Notes under the pieces: model-generated
Databases searched by the model: none
What the model was told of the DNA's origin: nothing
The model's input: the letters and a program-made list of their open reading frames with translations, nothing else
Program-made: the position numbers and the translations under genes
Assembly: GCF_025515275.1 (NCBI RefSeq)
Contig: NZ_JAOPFU010000019.1
Coordinates: forward strand, 1-64,000
Direction: 5' to 3'
From: Catenovulum sp. 2E275
GTDB taxonomy: Bacteria; Pseudomonadota; Gammaproteobacteria; Enterobacterales; Alteromonadaceae
Length of the DNA stretch: 64,000 nt
In this document: piece after piece, positions 38,756 through 48,463 of the stretch
Position numbering within the stretch: position 1 is the stretch's first letter
How the letters are laid out: each line of letters begins with the position of its first letter

Positions 38756-40666
38756 TTATAACGCATATTGCAGTACCAAAGATTCTAATCCGGCTAATTG
38801 CACTTTAATTCGCCCTAATCCATTTTTTACCGTTAAGTTAGCAGTTACTTTTTGGTAAAGCTGATCAGTAAACTGATAATCACCATCGGTTAATCCCATC
38901 GCTAAAATAATCTGTTGCGGCACAATTAATTCAATTTCTGAGGTAGATTTTTTTGCAAAGTTGCTGATCACAATCAATTTTTCATCATTTGAAAAACGTG
39001 CAAAAGCAAATTGTTGATCGGTATAACTAGGGTTAGCACTACGATTAACCTGATGTAAATCTGCGTATTGACCTACAGCAGCAGAGCTGCGCTGAGTAAA
39101 GTTTAATAATCGCTGGTAAAAATCACGCAGGCTGGCCTCTTTTTGGCTTAGTTGAGCACCGTCGAATTGACCGTTATTCATCCATCTTTGATGAGCCGGT
39201 ACACCTGCATAATCAAAAATAGTGGTACGACTAGGATCGCCAAAGCCAGTTTCTTCACTACCGTCTTCGCCTACCTCCTGACCAAAATAAACCATAATCG
39301 GTGATGAGCTAATTAAACTTGATACCACCATGGCAGGTTTGCCCATATCCGCATCACCGGCAAATTCAGGACTAGCAACTCTTTGCTCATCGTGATTATC
39401 TAAAAAGTGTAATAAATGATGCTCAATATCAGCAAAACGATGTTGAATTGAAACCAGATTATCGGCTCCGGCTTTACCCTGCATTAACGGTTTTAATGTG
39501 TCGTAAAAATCAACTTTATCGTATAGATAATCCATTTTTCCTAAACGAATATAATCGCGGTAAGCTTTAGGGTTATAAATTTCTGCTAATAAAAAGGCTT
39601 GTGGATTAGCCATTTTAATCGCTGAGTTCATATAGCTCCAAAACTCAACCGGCACCATTTCAGCCATATCAAATCGGAATCCGTCAACGCCTTTTTCAGT
39701 CCAGTAAAGTGCAATATCTTTAAACTTTTTCCATGAATCCGGTACATCCTGAGTTTGCCAAAACGCATAGTGCGCCTGATAATTTTTATCAACATAACCA
39801 TCCGGCAGGCTGGCAAAATCATAACTGCCGTCAGGTCGAACACCGTAGTTTACTTTTACTGTTTCGTACCAGTCGCCAAAGTCCGGTTGGGCTTTTCTTG
39901 AGCCATTGCCTGTCCATTTAGCAGGTGATTCGTCAAATTGACCATCGGCTAGCGGATGTTTTTCACCACCTAATGGCTGGTAACCATTTTGGGCTTGTGG
40001 CACTTTAAAATCTTCCCCAACCACATAATAAAAATTATTGTCACGTTGATATTCCACCGAGGTGTCATCATTTTCACCAAAATCGCTAATACCTTCTGGT
40101 TTTGCGAGCGAATGATAATTACGAGCAACATGATTCGGTACTATATCAATAATGACCTTTAAACCATTATTGTGAGTGCGCTCAATTAGAGCTTCAAACT
40201 CGGCTAAACGATTAGCAGGGTCAACCGCCAAATCAGGGTTAACCGTATAATAATCTTTGACAGCATAAGGCGATCCTGCTCGGCCTTTAACGACATCTGG
40301 GTCATCTAACCCAATGCCATAATCTGTATAATCATTGATTACAGCATGATGTGGCACACCGGTATACCAAATATGAGTCACACCCAAATTTTTAATTTCA
40401 GATAAAGCTTTATCGGTAAAATCATTAAATTTACCAATACCATTTTCTTCAATTGTGCCCCAAGGTTTATTGGTTGTATTAGTATTGCCAAATAAACGGG
40501 TGAATACCTGATAAACCACATGCTTTTGAGGAGCTTGCTCGGCTAAAGTTTGGGCTGGTTGTTGATTCACATTAGGCTCAGTAACAGATGAAGAGTTTGC
40601 ACATGCTGTTAAGGCTAATACACTGCTCAGCAGAGTTAAAGGAAATGCTTTTCTAAATGAAGTCAT
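38756..40666 (-). CDS. GH13 alpha-amylase family lipoprotein
   Basis: From the ATG at 40666 the product has 636 residues with a lipoprotein signal ending LALTAC. The frame continues to 40702, but the 12 extra residues spoil the signal peptide. GH13 regions are intact: VIIDIVPNHVAR (I), DGFRFDMAEMVP (II, nucleophile Asp), FLLAEIYNP (III, acid/base Glu) and HFLDNHDEQR (IV). A C-terminal beta domain follows. It is a surface or periplasmic enzyme for starch or maltooligosaccharides. The ribosome site is weak. A strong terminator lies between pullulanase and this gene, so it may have its own promoter or depend on readthrough. Confidence 0.92.
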   Translation of the reverse strand: MTSFRKAFPLTLLSSVLALTACANSSSVTEPNVNQQPAQTLAEQAPQKHVVYQVFTRLFGNTNTTNKPWGTIEENGIGKFNDFTDKALSEIKNLGVTHIWYTGVPHHAVINDYTDYGIGLDDPDVVKGRAGSPYAVKDYYTVNPDLAVDPANRLAEFEALIERTHNNGLKVIIDIVPNHVARNYHSLAKPEGISDFGENDDTSVEYQRDNNFYYVVGEDFKVPQAQNGYQPLGGEKHPLADGQFDESPAKWTGNGSRKAQPDFGDWYETVKVNYGVRPDGSYDFASLPDGYVDKNYQAHYAFWQTQDVPDSWKKFKDIALYWTEKGVDGFRFDMAEMVPVEFWSYMNSAIKMANPQAFLLAEIYNPKAYRDYIRLGKMDYLYDKVDFYDTLKPLMQGKAGADNLVSIQHRFADIEHHLLHFLDNHDEQRVASPEFAGDADMGKPAMVVSSLISSSPIMVYFGQEVGEDGSEETGFGDPSRTTIFDYAGVPAHQRWMNNGQFDGAQLSQKEASLRDFYQRLLNFTQRSSAAVGQYADLHQVNRSANPSYTDQQFAFARFSNDEKLIVISNFAKKSTSEIELIVPQQIILAMGLTDGDYQFTDQLYQKVTANLTVKNGLGRIKVQLAGLESLVLQYAL

Positions 40667-40723
40667 AATTAAACGCTTTTTGCTAATGAAGTAAATTGAC
40701 AATTTAGTTAACTAATTTAAACA

Positions 40724-40749
40724 AATAAGCCGCCCGAAGGCGGCTTATT
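40724..40749 (-). terminator. Terminator after the pullulanase gene
   Basis: A perfect 11-bp stem, AATAAGCCGCC (40724-40734) with GGCGGCTTATT (40739-40749), closes a 4-base loop. On the minus strand the loop is TTCG, a very stable C(UUCG)G tetraloop, and the downstream side is T-rich (TTGTTTAAATT). It is 17 bases after the pullulanase stop. Confidence 0.85.
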
Positions 40750-40766
40750 ATTAATTGCTCACAAAA

Positions 40767-43700
40767 TTAAGGTAACAAGGAGATTGTTAATGTCGGGCTT
40801 GCAGCATCCGGCCCAGTCACTAAAAAGCGATAAGTACCGTCTTGCGCTGCATTAAAGGTCATATTTGCACCTTTAAATGCTAGCTGCTCATCTGTCGCAA
40901 GTTCAACCGCTGCTTCTTCTTGAGATTGAGCACCTAAATCAACGGTTGCCCAGTCTGCTGACGCTATTTTAAACTCATAATCACCAGCACTTAATGGCAA
41001 GTCAATTGAATAAGTACCGTCATCATTGTAGCTAAGCTGATCAACTTCACCCCAACTATTCATGCCACCACGAATAAACACAGGTGTGTCACCAAAAAAG
41101 TCAGCTTTATATACTCTCAATTTTGGTTCCAGATTAGTCATATCAAAGATGAAAGTTAAATCAGCATCCTCGGCTAAAGTTAGGCTTAAATTATCATTGC
41201 TTTGAGCAAGGTAGTTAACTGCACCAATTTCAACCTGAGTTGTGTCTGATGATTCAGCACCAAAGTTCACTGTACTCCAATCTGCTGAAGCCACTTTAAA
41301 ACCATAAGTACCGGCAGCTAAACTTGTGCTAAAGGTATAAATGCGGCCACCTTCATAAGTGAATGCATCCGCTTCACCCCAACCATTCATGTCACCACGT
41401 AATAATACCGTTGTGCCAACAAAAGGTTCTTCGTTCACAATATTTAAGACTGGAGCGTCTTTGTCTGATGCATCAAAGCTAAAGATATAAGTTGCATCAA
41501 CACTTGGGGTAAATACGATATTGCCTGAATCACCACCAGCAACTAAGGTTTTATCTGTCGCCAGAGTGACAGTACCATCAGAACCAGCTGTAACACCAAA
41601 GTTCACAACAGCCCAATCAGCATCAGCAAATTTAAAGTTATAACCTTGACCTGCACTTAACTCTACAGCAACCTCATACACACCGTTACCAACATAACTT
41701 ACCGGTGTTGTATTAGACCAGCCATTCATATCACCTTTTAAATAAACGGTGGTATCACCAAATGGTACGATATCCGGCGCGCCTTGAGTCGCTTGAGCAG
41801 ATAAACCTTCACCTTGCGCATCGCCTTGAGCTTTAACAAATACTGCGGTGGTTAATGCCGGGACATTAAATGTGCCTTCGCCTTCACCCTGAGTAAATGA
41901 TGCACTACTTGCTAAACTGTCTACTGAGTTTTTCTGAATTGAATGCAATTCAAACCCTTGAGCAGTTGCAACTGTATGAGACTGATCCATTGATGAACCA
42001 TTAATAACAACTACCATAGCATCAACATTAGGATCGATATCAGTTAACCCTGTACCGTCATCAATACTCATGACAATTAAGCCCTGTGCCTGACGTGTAC
42101 CTATATTATGGAAACCAACACGGTCGATAATATCTTGAGCTGTGGTTAAGCGTAATAATGGGCTTTGCTGACGAATTTCTAAAAATTCAGCAAATACATC
42201 AGCACTCATCATTAACTCTGCGCTGCTTGGTTTATCAATTGTATTTAACAGCTTGTTGATCTCAGTCCATTTTTCTTCGTTTTTCTCAGCAGGCGGCAAA
42301 CCAATACTCCAGTTATGTTGCTGCATTGAAAGATCGATATTATTGAACCAATCACCAGAGTTATAGCTGTCTCTGTCCATTGATTTGGAGCGCATTAAAT
42401 CAACACCCAATTGGAAGAAAGGAATACCTTGGCTTAATAAAGGAATACTGGCTGCAATATTATGAGCACGTACACGTTCCTCTAAACTAAATGAATCAGG
42501 TAAACCATATTGCAATTGATCCCACAAGGTTTCATTATCATGTTTTGATACATAGTTGATAATATCAGCCGGATCCAGCGCATAGCTTGGCTTACCAAAA
42601 CTGCTGCCAGTAGCCACGCTACCTAAATTACCCATTAGTGGGTAGTTAGCTAGTGTACCTGCTAGCCCTAAACGGATATGATCTTGCGCATCTAAACTGC
42701 CACCTTCATTAAATAAAGCTGCGCTACGAATATCATCGCGAGGTCTGTCGTTAAATGTACCAATTTCACTGCCGGCTAAATTGTCCTGACGTGCTTGCTC
42801 AAATAATCTGTCATTTTGAACGTCACCGCCAAAGTTCCAACCTTCACCATAAAAATAAGTATCAGGGTCAATTGCAGCCACCATATCACGAGCTTCTAAT
42901 ACAGTTGTTTTTGGTAAATGACCCATAATGTCGAAACGGAAACCATCAAATTTGTAAGCATCAGCCCAAAGCACTAAAGAGTCTTTGATAAACTTATCAA
43001 ACATTTGGTTCTCAGTTGCTGTGTTATCACAACAGCTTGAGTTTTCAACATTACCTGTTACTTCATTACGTCTGTGATAATAACCTGGTACAACTTTATC
43101 AAATACTGAGTTATCCCATAAACCAGATGCACTGGTATGATTATAAACTACATCCAATACCACACGTAAACCTAAAGCATGTAGCGCTTGATTCATCTCT
43201 CGCATTTCAAGAATACGTGCAACACCATCAGGGTTAGAAGCATAGCTTCCTTCTGGTGTATTAAAGTGATGTGGATCATAACCCCAGTTAAAGCCATCAA
43301 TATCTTTAATTTCACTAATTAATTGCTGTGCTTTTTTAGGCTCAAAACCACCTGCGTAGCTTTCTAATACACTCCATAAAGTATCTGAGTTATTTTCTAC
43401 ACCACAAATTGAAGCATCTGATTTTTCAGCGCACAAATCTGCAACCGTATCATTTAAGTCAATTCGTACATTTTCATCTTCTTCAATGGTTGCAATATCA
43501 TTTGCTGGTAGCATGTGGAAATGAGTTACACCCGCATCAGCCAAACGTTTTAAATATTTAACTGCATTTGAATCAGATTCAGTAAACGCTAAATATTTAC
43601 CACGATTTGCTTCTGATACAGTTTCATCATTAATACTAAAATCACGGATATGGCCTTCAAGTAATACCGCATCTTCGATATTAGCAATGGTAGGAATAGC

Positions 43701-45059
43701 ATGAGTTTCCCAATCCAATGGTTTTAAGTCTTCATCATCCAAGTTAACAAACTGAGAATATTCACCATTAGTTGATAAACTGACAGAATACGGATCTGAC
43801 GTTGTTAAAGTTTCAACTTTTTGATTAATATGATGATAAACTTCAATTTCGTATTGATAAAAATGTCTATCTAAGTCAGCGCTGTCACCTTCATACGACC
43901 AGATACCTGTCATAGCATCGTAAGTCATTTCATGGCTACCAGTTTGTGCTTTACTCGCATCATATACTTTTAATGTAACTTGCTGAGCAGTTGGAGCCCA
44001 AACCGAGTTTTTAATCATGCCGTTTTCATACACTGTACCCAATACAGCTTCATCGGCATCATTTTCACCCATTGTATAAAGTGCATCTAATGCTTTAGCG
44101 GTTTGAACATAAGTTGCTGCAACTGCAACCCCTTCTGCATCATACGCAACTGCAACCAACTGCTCTTTTAATAAAGCTTTTGCTTCATCTGCAGTTAAGT
44201 TATTGGCAAAAGCCGCCCATGCATTAATCACTGGCGTTTTGGCTTCTTGCTCCTCAGTTAAATCCGTTAAGCTAAAGTCAATAGTTGTGCCAGAAACAAC
44301 AGAGTCGTCTACTTCAATATCAGCCATCGCAGAATGATGAAGCTTAACTTCAGCAACTTCTGTGGTGTCTACATCCCAAACTAAAGTATTTGCATCAATT
44401 AAATGCGCAGCATAATCGCTAATCGCTAGCTCTTTTTCACCTAACGATACCAGTGGATATTCAAATACTTGAGCTTCACCAGAAAAACTAAAGCCCATTC
44501 TAGCGTACTCTGGTTCAGGCTGAGTTAATACTAATTTTTGGTCTACACCGCCTAAATCTTTATCATCGCCTTTATGCACAATAAAGTTTACACAGTCGCC
44601 AAAATCTTCTTTTAAATCAAGAACCCAATAAGCCCCATAATTTGGATCAACGCCTTGATGGCCAAGACCTTGTGTCCAACTGGTTGCAATCGAGCTTGCA
44701 GCTAAACTATCACAGGTTTCATTGTTCCAAGTATGTAATACCCAACCGTCATAATCGCCTTTATCTCGCTTATAAAATAAAACAGCCTGATTTTCAGAAC
44801 GACTAACAGATACCGCTGGTGCATTAGGATCTGGAGCAATAATACATTTTTCATTTGTCTCATCCGGTACAGTCGGAATCGGACATACTTTAGGGGTAGG
44901 CGCAACACACTCAGTACCAGCTTCATTAGCTACCATAGGCGTATCACAAGTCAGTAATACTTCCCCTTTTTTAATATCTTCACTGCCGCCACAAGATACC
45001 AGCGACATACTTACAAATGCCGCCAGTGGCAACATGACAAAGTTTTGATTCAGTTTCAT
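40767..45059 (-). CDS. Pullulanase-type alpha-1,6-glucosidase lipoprotein with three C-terminal starch-binding-like repeats
   Basis: The 1430-residue protein has a lipobox LVSC (Cys near 23). Domains in order: CBM41-like (about 75-190), linker domains, CBM48-like (about 345-420), and a GH13 debranching barrel (about 450-960). The barrel has WGYDPHHF, VVLDVVYNHT (I), GFRFDIMGHL (II), YFYGEGWNFGG (III) and YVSKHDNETLWD (IV). A beta domain follows. The C-terminus has three repeats of about 110 residues starting near 1098, 1210 and 1320, each with a G-MN-W core and ADWA/ST-V-G. It should debranch pullulan or amylopectin at the cell surface. It follows the TonB receptor by 34 bases. Confidence 0.95.
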   Translation of the reverse strand: MKLNQNFVMLPLAAFVSMSLVSCGGSEDIKKGEVLLTCDTPMVANEAGTECVAPTPKVCPIPTVPDETNEKCIIAPDPNAPAVSVSRSENQAVLFYKRDKGDYDGWVLHTWNNETCDSLAASSIATSWTQGLGHQGVDPNYGAYWVLDLKEDFGDCVNFIVHKGDDKDLGGVDQKLVLTQPEPEYARMGFSFSGEAQVFEYPLVSLGEKELAISDYAAHLIDANTLVWDVDTTEVAEVKLHHSAMADIEVDDSVVSGTTIDFSLTDLTEEQEAKTPVINAWAAFANNLTADEAKALLKEQLVAVAYDAEGVAVAATYVQTAKALDALYTMGENDADEAVLGTVYENGMIKNSVWAPTAQQVTLKVYDASKAQTGSHEMTYDAMTGIWSYEGDSADLDRHFYQYEIEVYHHINQKVETLTTSDPYSVSLSTNGEYSQFVNLDDEDLKPLDWETHAIPTIANIEDAVLLEGHIRDFSINDETVSEANRGKYLAFTESDSNAVKYLKRLADAGVTHFHMLPANDIATIEEDENVRIDLNDTVADLCAEKSDASICGVENNSDTLWSVLESYAGGFEPKKAQQLISEIKDIDGFNWGYDPHHFNTPEGSYASNPDGVARILEMREMNQALHALGLRVVLDVVYNHTSASGLWDNSVFDKVVPGYYHRRNEVTGNVENSSCCDNTATENQMFDKFIKDSLVLWADAYKFDGFRFDIMGHLPKTTVLEARDMVAAIDPDTYFYGEGWNFGGDVQNDRLFEQARQDNLAGSEIGTFNDRPRDDIRSAALFNEGGSLDAQDHIRLGLAGTLANYPLMGNLGSVATGSSFGKPSYALDPADIINYVSKHDNETLWDQLQYGLPDSFSLEERVRAHNIAASIPLLSQGIPFFQLGVDLMRSKSMDRDSYNSGDWFNNIDLSMQQHNWSIGLPPAEKNEEKWTEINKLLNTIDKPSSAELMMSADVFAEFLEIRQQSPLLRLTTAQDIIDRVGFHNIGTRQAQGLIVMSIDDGTGLTDIDPNVDAMVVVINGSSMDQSHTVATAQGFELHSIQKNSVDSLASSASFTQGEGEGTFNVPALTTAVFVKAQGDAQGEGLSAQATQGAPDIVPFGDTTVYLKGDMNGWSNTTPVSYVGNGVYEVAVELSAGQGYNFKFADADWAVVNFGVTAGSDGTVTLATDKTLVAGGDSGNIVFTPSVDATYIFSFDASDKDAPVLNIVNEEPFVGTTVLLRGDMNGWGEADAFTYEGGRIYTFSTSLAAGTYGFKVASADWSTVNFGAESSDTTQVEIGAVNYLAQSNDNLSLTLAEDADLTFIFDMTNLEPKLRVYKADFFGDTPVFIRGGMNSWGEVDQLSYNDDGTYSIDLPLSAGDYEFKIASADWATVDLGAQSQEEAAVELATDEQLAFKGANMTFNAAQDGTYRFLVTGPDAASPTLTISLLP

Positions 45060-45093
45060 ACTAAACTCCTAAATTTGTTTCAGCCAATGGCAA

Positions 45094-48009
45094 TTACATT
45101 GAATAATTCACACCAAGATAAAACTGGCGGCCAAAGTATTGAATTGTTCCGGTTTTTGCTTCAGTTCCAAAGTAACTTTTGGTTGGTGCATCAGTCAGGT
45201 TATTGGCCTGGAATAATACGCTCAACTCTTCAGTAATTTTGTAAGAAGCCTGATAATCCAATACCGTTTCGGCATCGTAATTTACAATTTGGGTATCAAT
45301 TGCAGTTTGGTCAGAAACAAATTTATCGCGATAACGAACACTGATTCTGGTTTCAAAATCCTTGTATTCCCAGAAAGCGGTTCCGGTAAATAAGTTTTTA
45401 GATAGACCCGGTAAACTGGTATTAAAGGTATCACCACCAACATCTTGCATTTGAGTGATTTCACTTTCTGTATACGAGTAGTTAAGGTTTACCCCAAGTC
45501 CTGAAAATAACTCAGGTAACTCAGTAAAAATTTTGGTGAATGATAATTCTATGCCGCGTAAATAACCGCCGTTTTCATCGTTATACGCAATCTCGAAGTT
45601 ACCATTATAAGTTTCCAGCATTGCCCCACTTTCCTGCTTAATAGACGCAGGTACAGGGAAGCCATAACCAGCAAAATCAAAATTTTCCAACGTAATCGAG
45701 GTAATACCAGTTGATTCAATATCTTTATAGAATAAAGCCACAGCTAATGAGCCTGATGCATCGTCAAAATAACGCTCAAATGATAAATCGTATTGAGTTG
45801 CATAAAATGGCTTTAACGCAGGGTTATTAGTAGCACTACCAGTTATTTCACCTGTTAAGGTATTAATGTTATATGAACTTTGTGCCGCTAAACGGTGAAT
45901 TGGCGGACGCGACATCACTTTAGCCGCAGCAAAACGAATTTGGTCGTTTTCTGTTACTTTAAAGTTTAAGTTCATTTGAGGCAGGTAATCTGTGTATTTA
46001 ATCCCGCGAATTTCCTGACTATATAAGTTGTTAACTAAGCCAACTTCATCAGTAATATTTTGGGCGCCGGCAGTTACATCACCATCTACGTTTTTCAGTT
46101 CAGTTGCAGATTGTTCTGTTTCAACCATACGCACACCTAAGTTACCCGTAACAGGAATACCAAATAACTCAGTATCAATATTAGCCATAACATAAGCAGC
46201 TAATACATCTTCATAAACGCTGCCGCTTTGTACCATAGACCATGCATAATCAGTTGTTGTGGTTGCATCTTCACTATTCACAACACCTGTTGCGCCACCC
46301 CAAGTTTGAACTGGTTGTGGAATACCATCAGGGAACCAAGCATTTAACGCTTTATCCATATCAATCGCCAAATAGCTAGGGAAATAAGAAAATTCACCTT
46401 CCCAATCTACCTGATGCACCATATCTTCGGTCAATTTAAGTGGGGCTTGTTCTGTTAAAAATTGGCCATCACTACCGTATTCAAATACTTGACGTTTAGC
46501 TGTGTATTCACGCTCAGACTGACGAGCACCAAATTCGATAGATGAAATAAAATCGTTATCTAGGCTGTATTTAACATCAAATTTAACCGCATCTACCTGA
46601 TCTGAATAAATGTAAGGATAAATACCGTATTTACTCACCATTAAATGGTTAATATCGGTTAATTTATCTGCCTGATTAATCCCTAAATCCGGTAAATCTA
46701 AACCATTTAATTGATAGTTAATTGATAAGTTAGTATCAACAACTGGCGTTTCTGCATTAGCATCTTCGGCAATTAATGCCCATAACAAACCATTTCTGAA
46801 ATCACTGTCGGCTTCAGAATGCGAAACATCAAAGGTAAACTCGAGTCTATCGGTGATAAACCAGTTAGCGTTTATCCCAAAACTCTCAATATTGTTAACT
46901 TTATTATTATTATCGTTAGCGGTTTCAACTCGGGTATAACCATCAGCATAACGGCTAATAGTGCCACCAATCATATAATCACTATCTTCTAGAATAGGGT
47001 TATTAATTCCTGCGTTGGCTGGTTCAAACTTAATTCTTAAACCTCGGGCAAATTCTTCTGAATCAAATTTAGATTTAAAGTAATCAGCTTTTAATACAAA
47101 ATTATCAACCGGGGCATATTCAAGTACACCCATAAAACCAGTACGGGTTTCAACACCACCTCGGTGTTGTAATTCCATACCTTCACTTAAATATTCTTGA
47201 CCTGGGTTTTCAAGACCTAATGCTTCGTCCTGCTCCATCTCAGCTTCATCATAATCTAACTCTTTACGTTTGTTATAAGCTAAACCGATAAACTGAGTTG
47301 AAACGCTTGGCTGATACAAACGAGCAATACCAAAACCAACCCCTAAAGTTTCGTCTAAAAACTTACCTTGATAAGATACGCTTAAACGATGACCTGTATC
47401 TTCTGAACCATATACTTCAGATGATCTGTCGTTTTTCATCATTCTTGCATTGGCAGATAACTTATAATCATCTCGAATGCTTAATGGGCTTGCGGTTGTT
47501 AATTCAACCGTACCAGCAACACCACCTTCAATTAATGATGCTTTAGGCGACTTATAAACTGCCCCTGAGCTAATTAGTTCAGATGGGTACTGATCAAACT
47601 CAATGTTTCGTTCACCTTTAGTTGATACCTGCTCGCGGCCATTTAACGTAGTGAATACAAATCCCCCCGCTAAACCACGAATGTTAATCTCACCCGACTG
47701 ACCATTGGTTCTTACAGCTGAAATACCCGGTAAACGAGTTAATGCATCAGAAATCGATACATCCGGTAATGCACCTAAATCATCCGCTGAAATTTGCTCA
47801 GATACTGTATCTGAGAAACGTTTGGTATTAATTGAGTCAATCAAACTACGGCGGAAACCTGTAATTGAAATAGTTTCCATAACTTCTTCTTGTTCTATTG
47901 CCGTTTGATTCGCCTGTGTATCATTCTCAGCACTGTAAGCTGACAAAGGCATTGCCAACCCTGCTGCACACAAAGCAAGTGTAAGTGTGTTTGGTTTAAA
48001 TAAAGACAT
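45094..48009 (-). CDS. TonB-dependent receptor for maltodextrin-type substrates
   Basis: The 971-residue outer-membrane receptor has a signal peptide ending near SAYSA (27). A TonB-box-like segment EEVMETISITGFRRSL is near 41-56. The plug (about 60-170) has ADDLGALPDVSISDALTRLPGI and INIRGLAGGF, and the 22-strand barrel ends in LGVNYSM with aromatic-rich final strand. It belongs to the proteobacterial carbohydrate TonB-receptor group (TIGR01782-like). Substrate is inferred from the next genes, which debranch and hydrolyse starch. GGGGAG precedes the ATG. Two LacI-type palindromes lie 126 and 224 bases upstream. Confidence 0.94.
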   Translation of the reverse strand: MSLFKPNTLTLALCAAGLAMPLSAYSAENDTQANQTAIEQEEVMETISITGFRRSLIDSINTKRFSDTVSEQISADDLGALPDVSISDALTRLPGISAVRTNGQSGEINIRGLAGGFVFTTLNGREQVSTKGERNIEFDQYPSELISSGAVYKSPKASLIEGGVAGTVELTTASPLSIRDDYKLSANARMMKNDRSSEVYGSEDTGHRLSVSYQGKFLDETLGVGFGIARLYQPSVSTQFIGLAYNKRKELDYDEAEMEQDEALGLENPGQEYLSEGMELQHRGGVETRTGFMGVLEYAPVDNFVLKADYFKSKFDSEEFARGLRIKFEPANAGINNPILEDSDYMIGGTISRYADGYTRVETANDNNNKVNNIESFGINANWFITDRLEFTFDVSHSEADSDFRNGLLWALIAEDANAETPVVDTNLSINYQLNGLDLPDLGINQADKLTDINHLMVSKYGIYPYIYSDQVDAVKFDVKYSLDNDFISSIEFGARQSEREYTAKRQVFEYGSDGQFLTEQAPLKLTEDMVHQVDWEGEFSYFPSYLAIDMDKALNAWFPDGIPQPVQTWGGATGVVNSEDATTTTDYAWSMVQSGSVYEDVLAAYVMANIDTELFGIPVTGNLGVRMVETEQSATELKNVDGDVTAGAQNITDEVGLVNNLYSQEIRGIKYTDYLPQMNLNFKVTENDQIRFAAAKVMSRPPIHRLAAQSSYNINTLTGEITGSATNNPALKPFYATQYDLSFERYFDDASGSLAVALFYKDIESTGITSITLENFDFAGYGFPVPASIKQESGAMLETYNGNFEIAYNDENGGYLRGIELSFTKIFTELPELFSGLGVNLNYSYTESEITQMQDVGGDTFNTSLPGLSKNLFTGTAFWEYKDFETRISVRYRDKFVSDQTAIDTQIVNYDAETVLDYQASYKITEELSVLFQANNLTDAPTKSYFGTEAKTGTIQYFGRQFYLGVNYSM

Positions 48010-48134
48010 AGGTACTCCCCAGTTGTCATTTGATTAAATGAACGCTACCTAAAACATTCATAAACAAAAACATCAAGAATGTTAAATTAATGTTTAATGA
48101 ATAATAGATATAAATTAAGCTGAGGGGTATAGCT

Positions 48135-48150
48135 TTGCATACGTATTCAA
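48135..48150. promoter_or_regulatory. LacI-family-type operator, proximal
   Basis: TTGCATACGTATTCAA is a near-perfect 16-bp palindrome with central ACGT and one mismatched pair. It is 126 bases upstream of the TonB receptor start. LacI-type maltose regulators of Alteromonadales use sites of this general form as I recall; no regulator gene is in the window. Confidence 0.7.
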
Positions 48151-48232
48151 TACTAAAAGATGACTAAAAATAAGAAATTAAAACTTAAAATACATTAACT
48201 TATACATAAAAGTTGAATAAAACCTAAAACCA

Positions 48233-48248
48233 ATGCATACGTATGCAA
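48233..48248. promoter_or_regulatory. LacI-family-type operator, distal
   Basis: ATGCATACGTATGCAA contains the perfect 14-bp palindrome TGCATACGTATGCA (48234-48247). It shares TGCATACGTAT-CA with the proximal site, and the two centres are 98 bases apart, suitable for repression loops or for serving two divergent promoters. Confidence 0.8.
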
Positions 48249-48463
48249 ACCATCAATGTTGCAGAATTTTAACTATAGTTAAAGAAAAAGAGTTCGCCCA
48301 TCGTAAATTCAACTGTTACAATTACACCTGTTCAGGGATGAGCTAATAAATATTGATATATACCAAAGCCCAAATCGCATTATTAACTTCTAAAAATGGC
48401 TAACCCATTACTTAAAATTGCACTAAGCTCTAATTAAAGATTAATAAAAAGAAGATATTATCT

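Larger units (their letters stand above)
48010..48463. other. Divergent control region of the starch locus and a GGDEF gene
   Basis: These 454 bases carry two LacI-type palindromes (48135-48150 and 48233-48248) in otherwise A/T-rich DNA. Promoters for the receptor gene (minus) and the GGDEF gene (plus) must lie here. No ORF is acceptable. Confidence 0.7.

Noticed and set aside
40800-41770. Three regularly spaced repeats, checked as a possible CRISPR or DNA satellite
   Set aside because: The repeats are in frame inside the pullulanase gene, about 330 bases long and diverged. They are protein domains.
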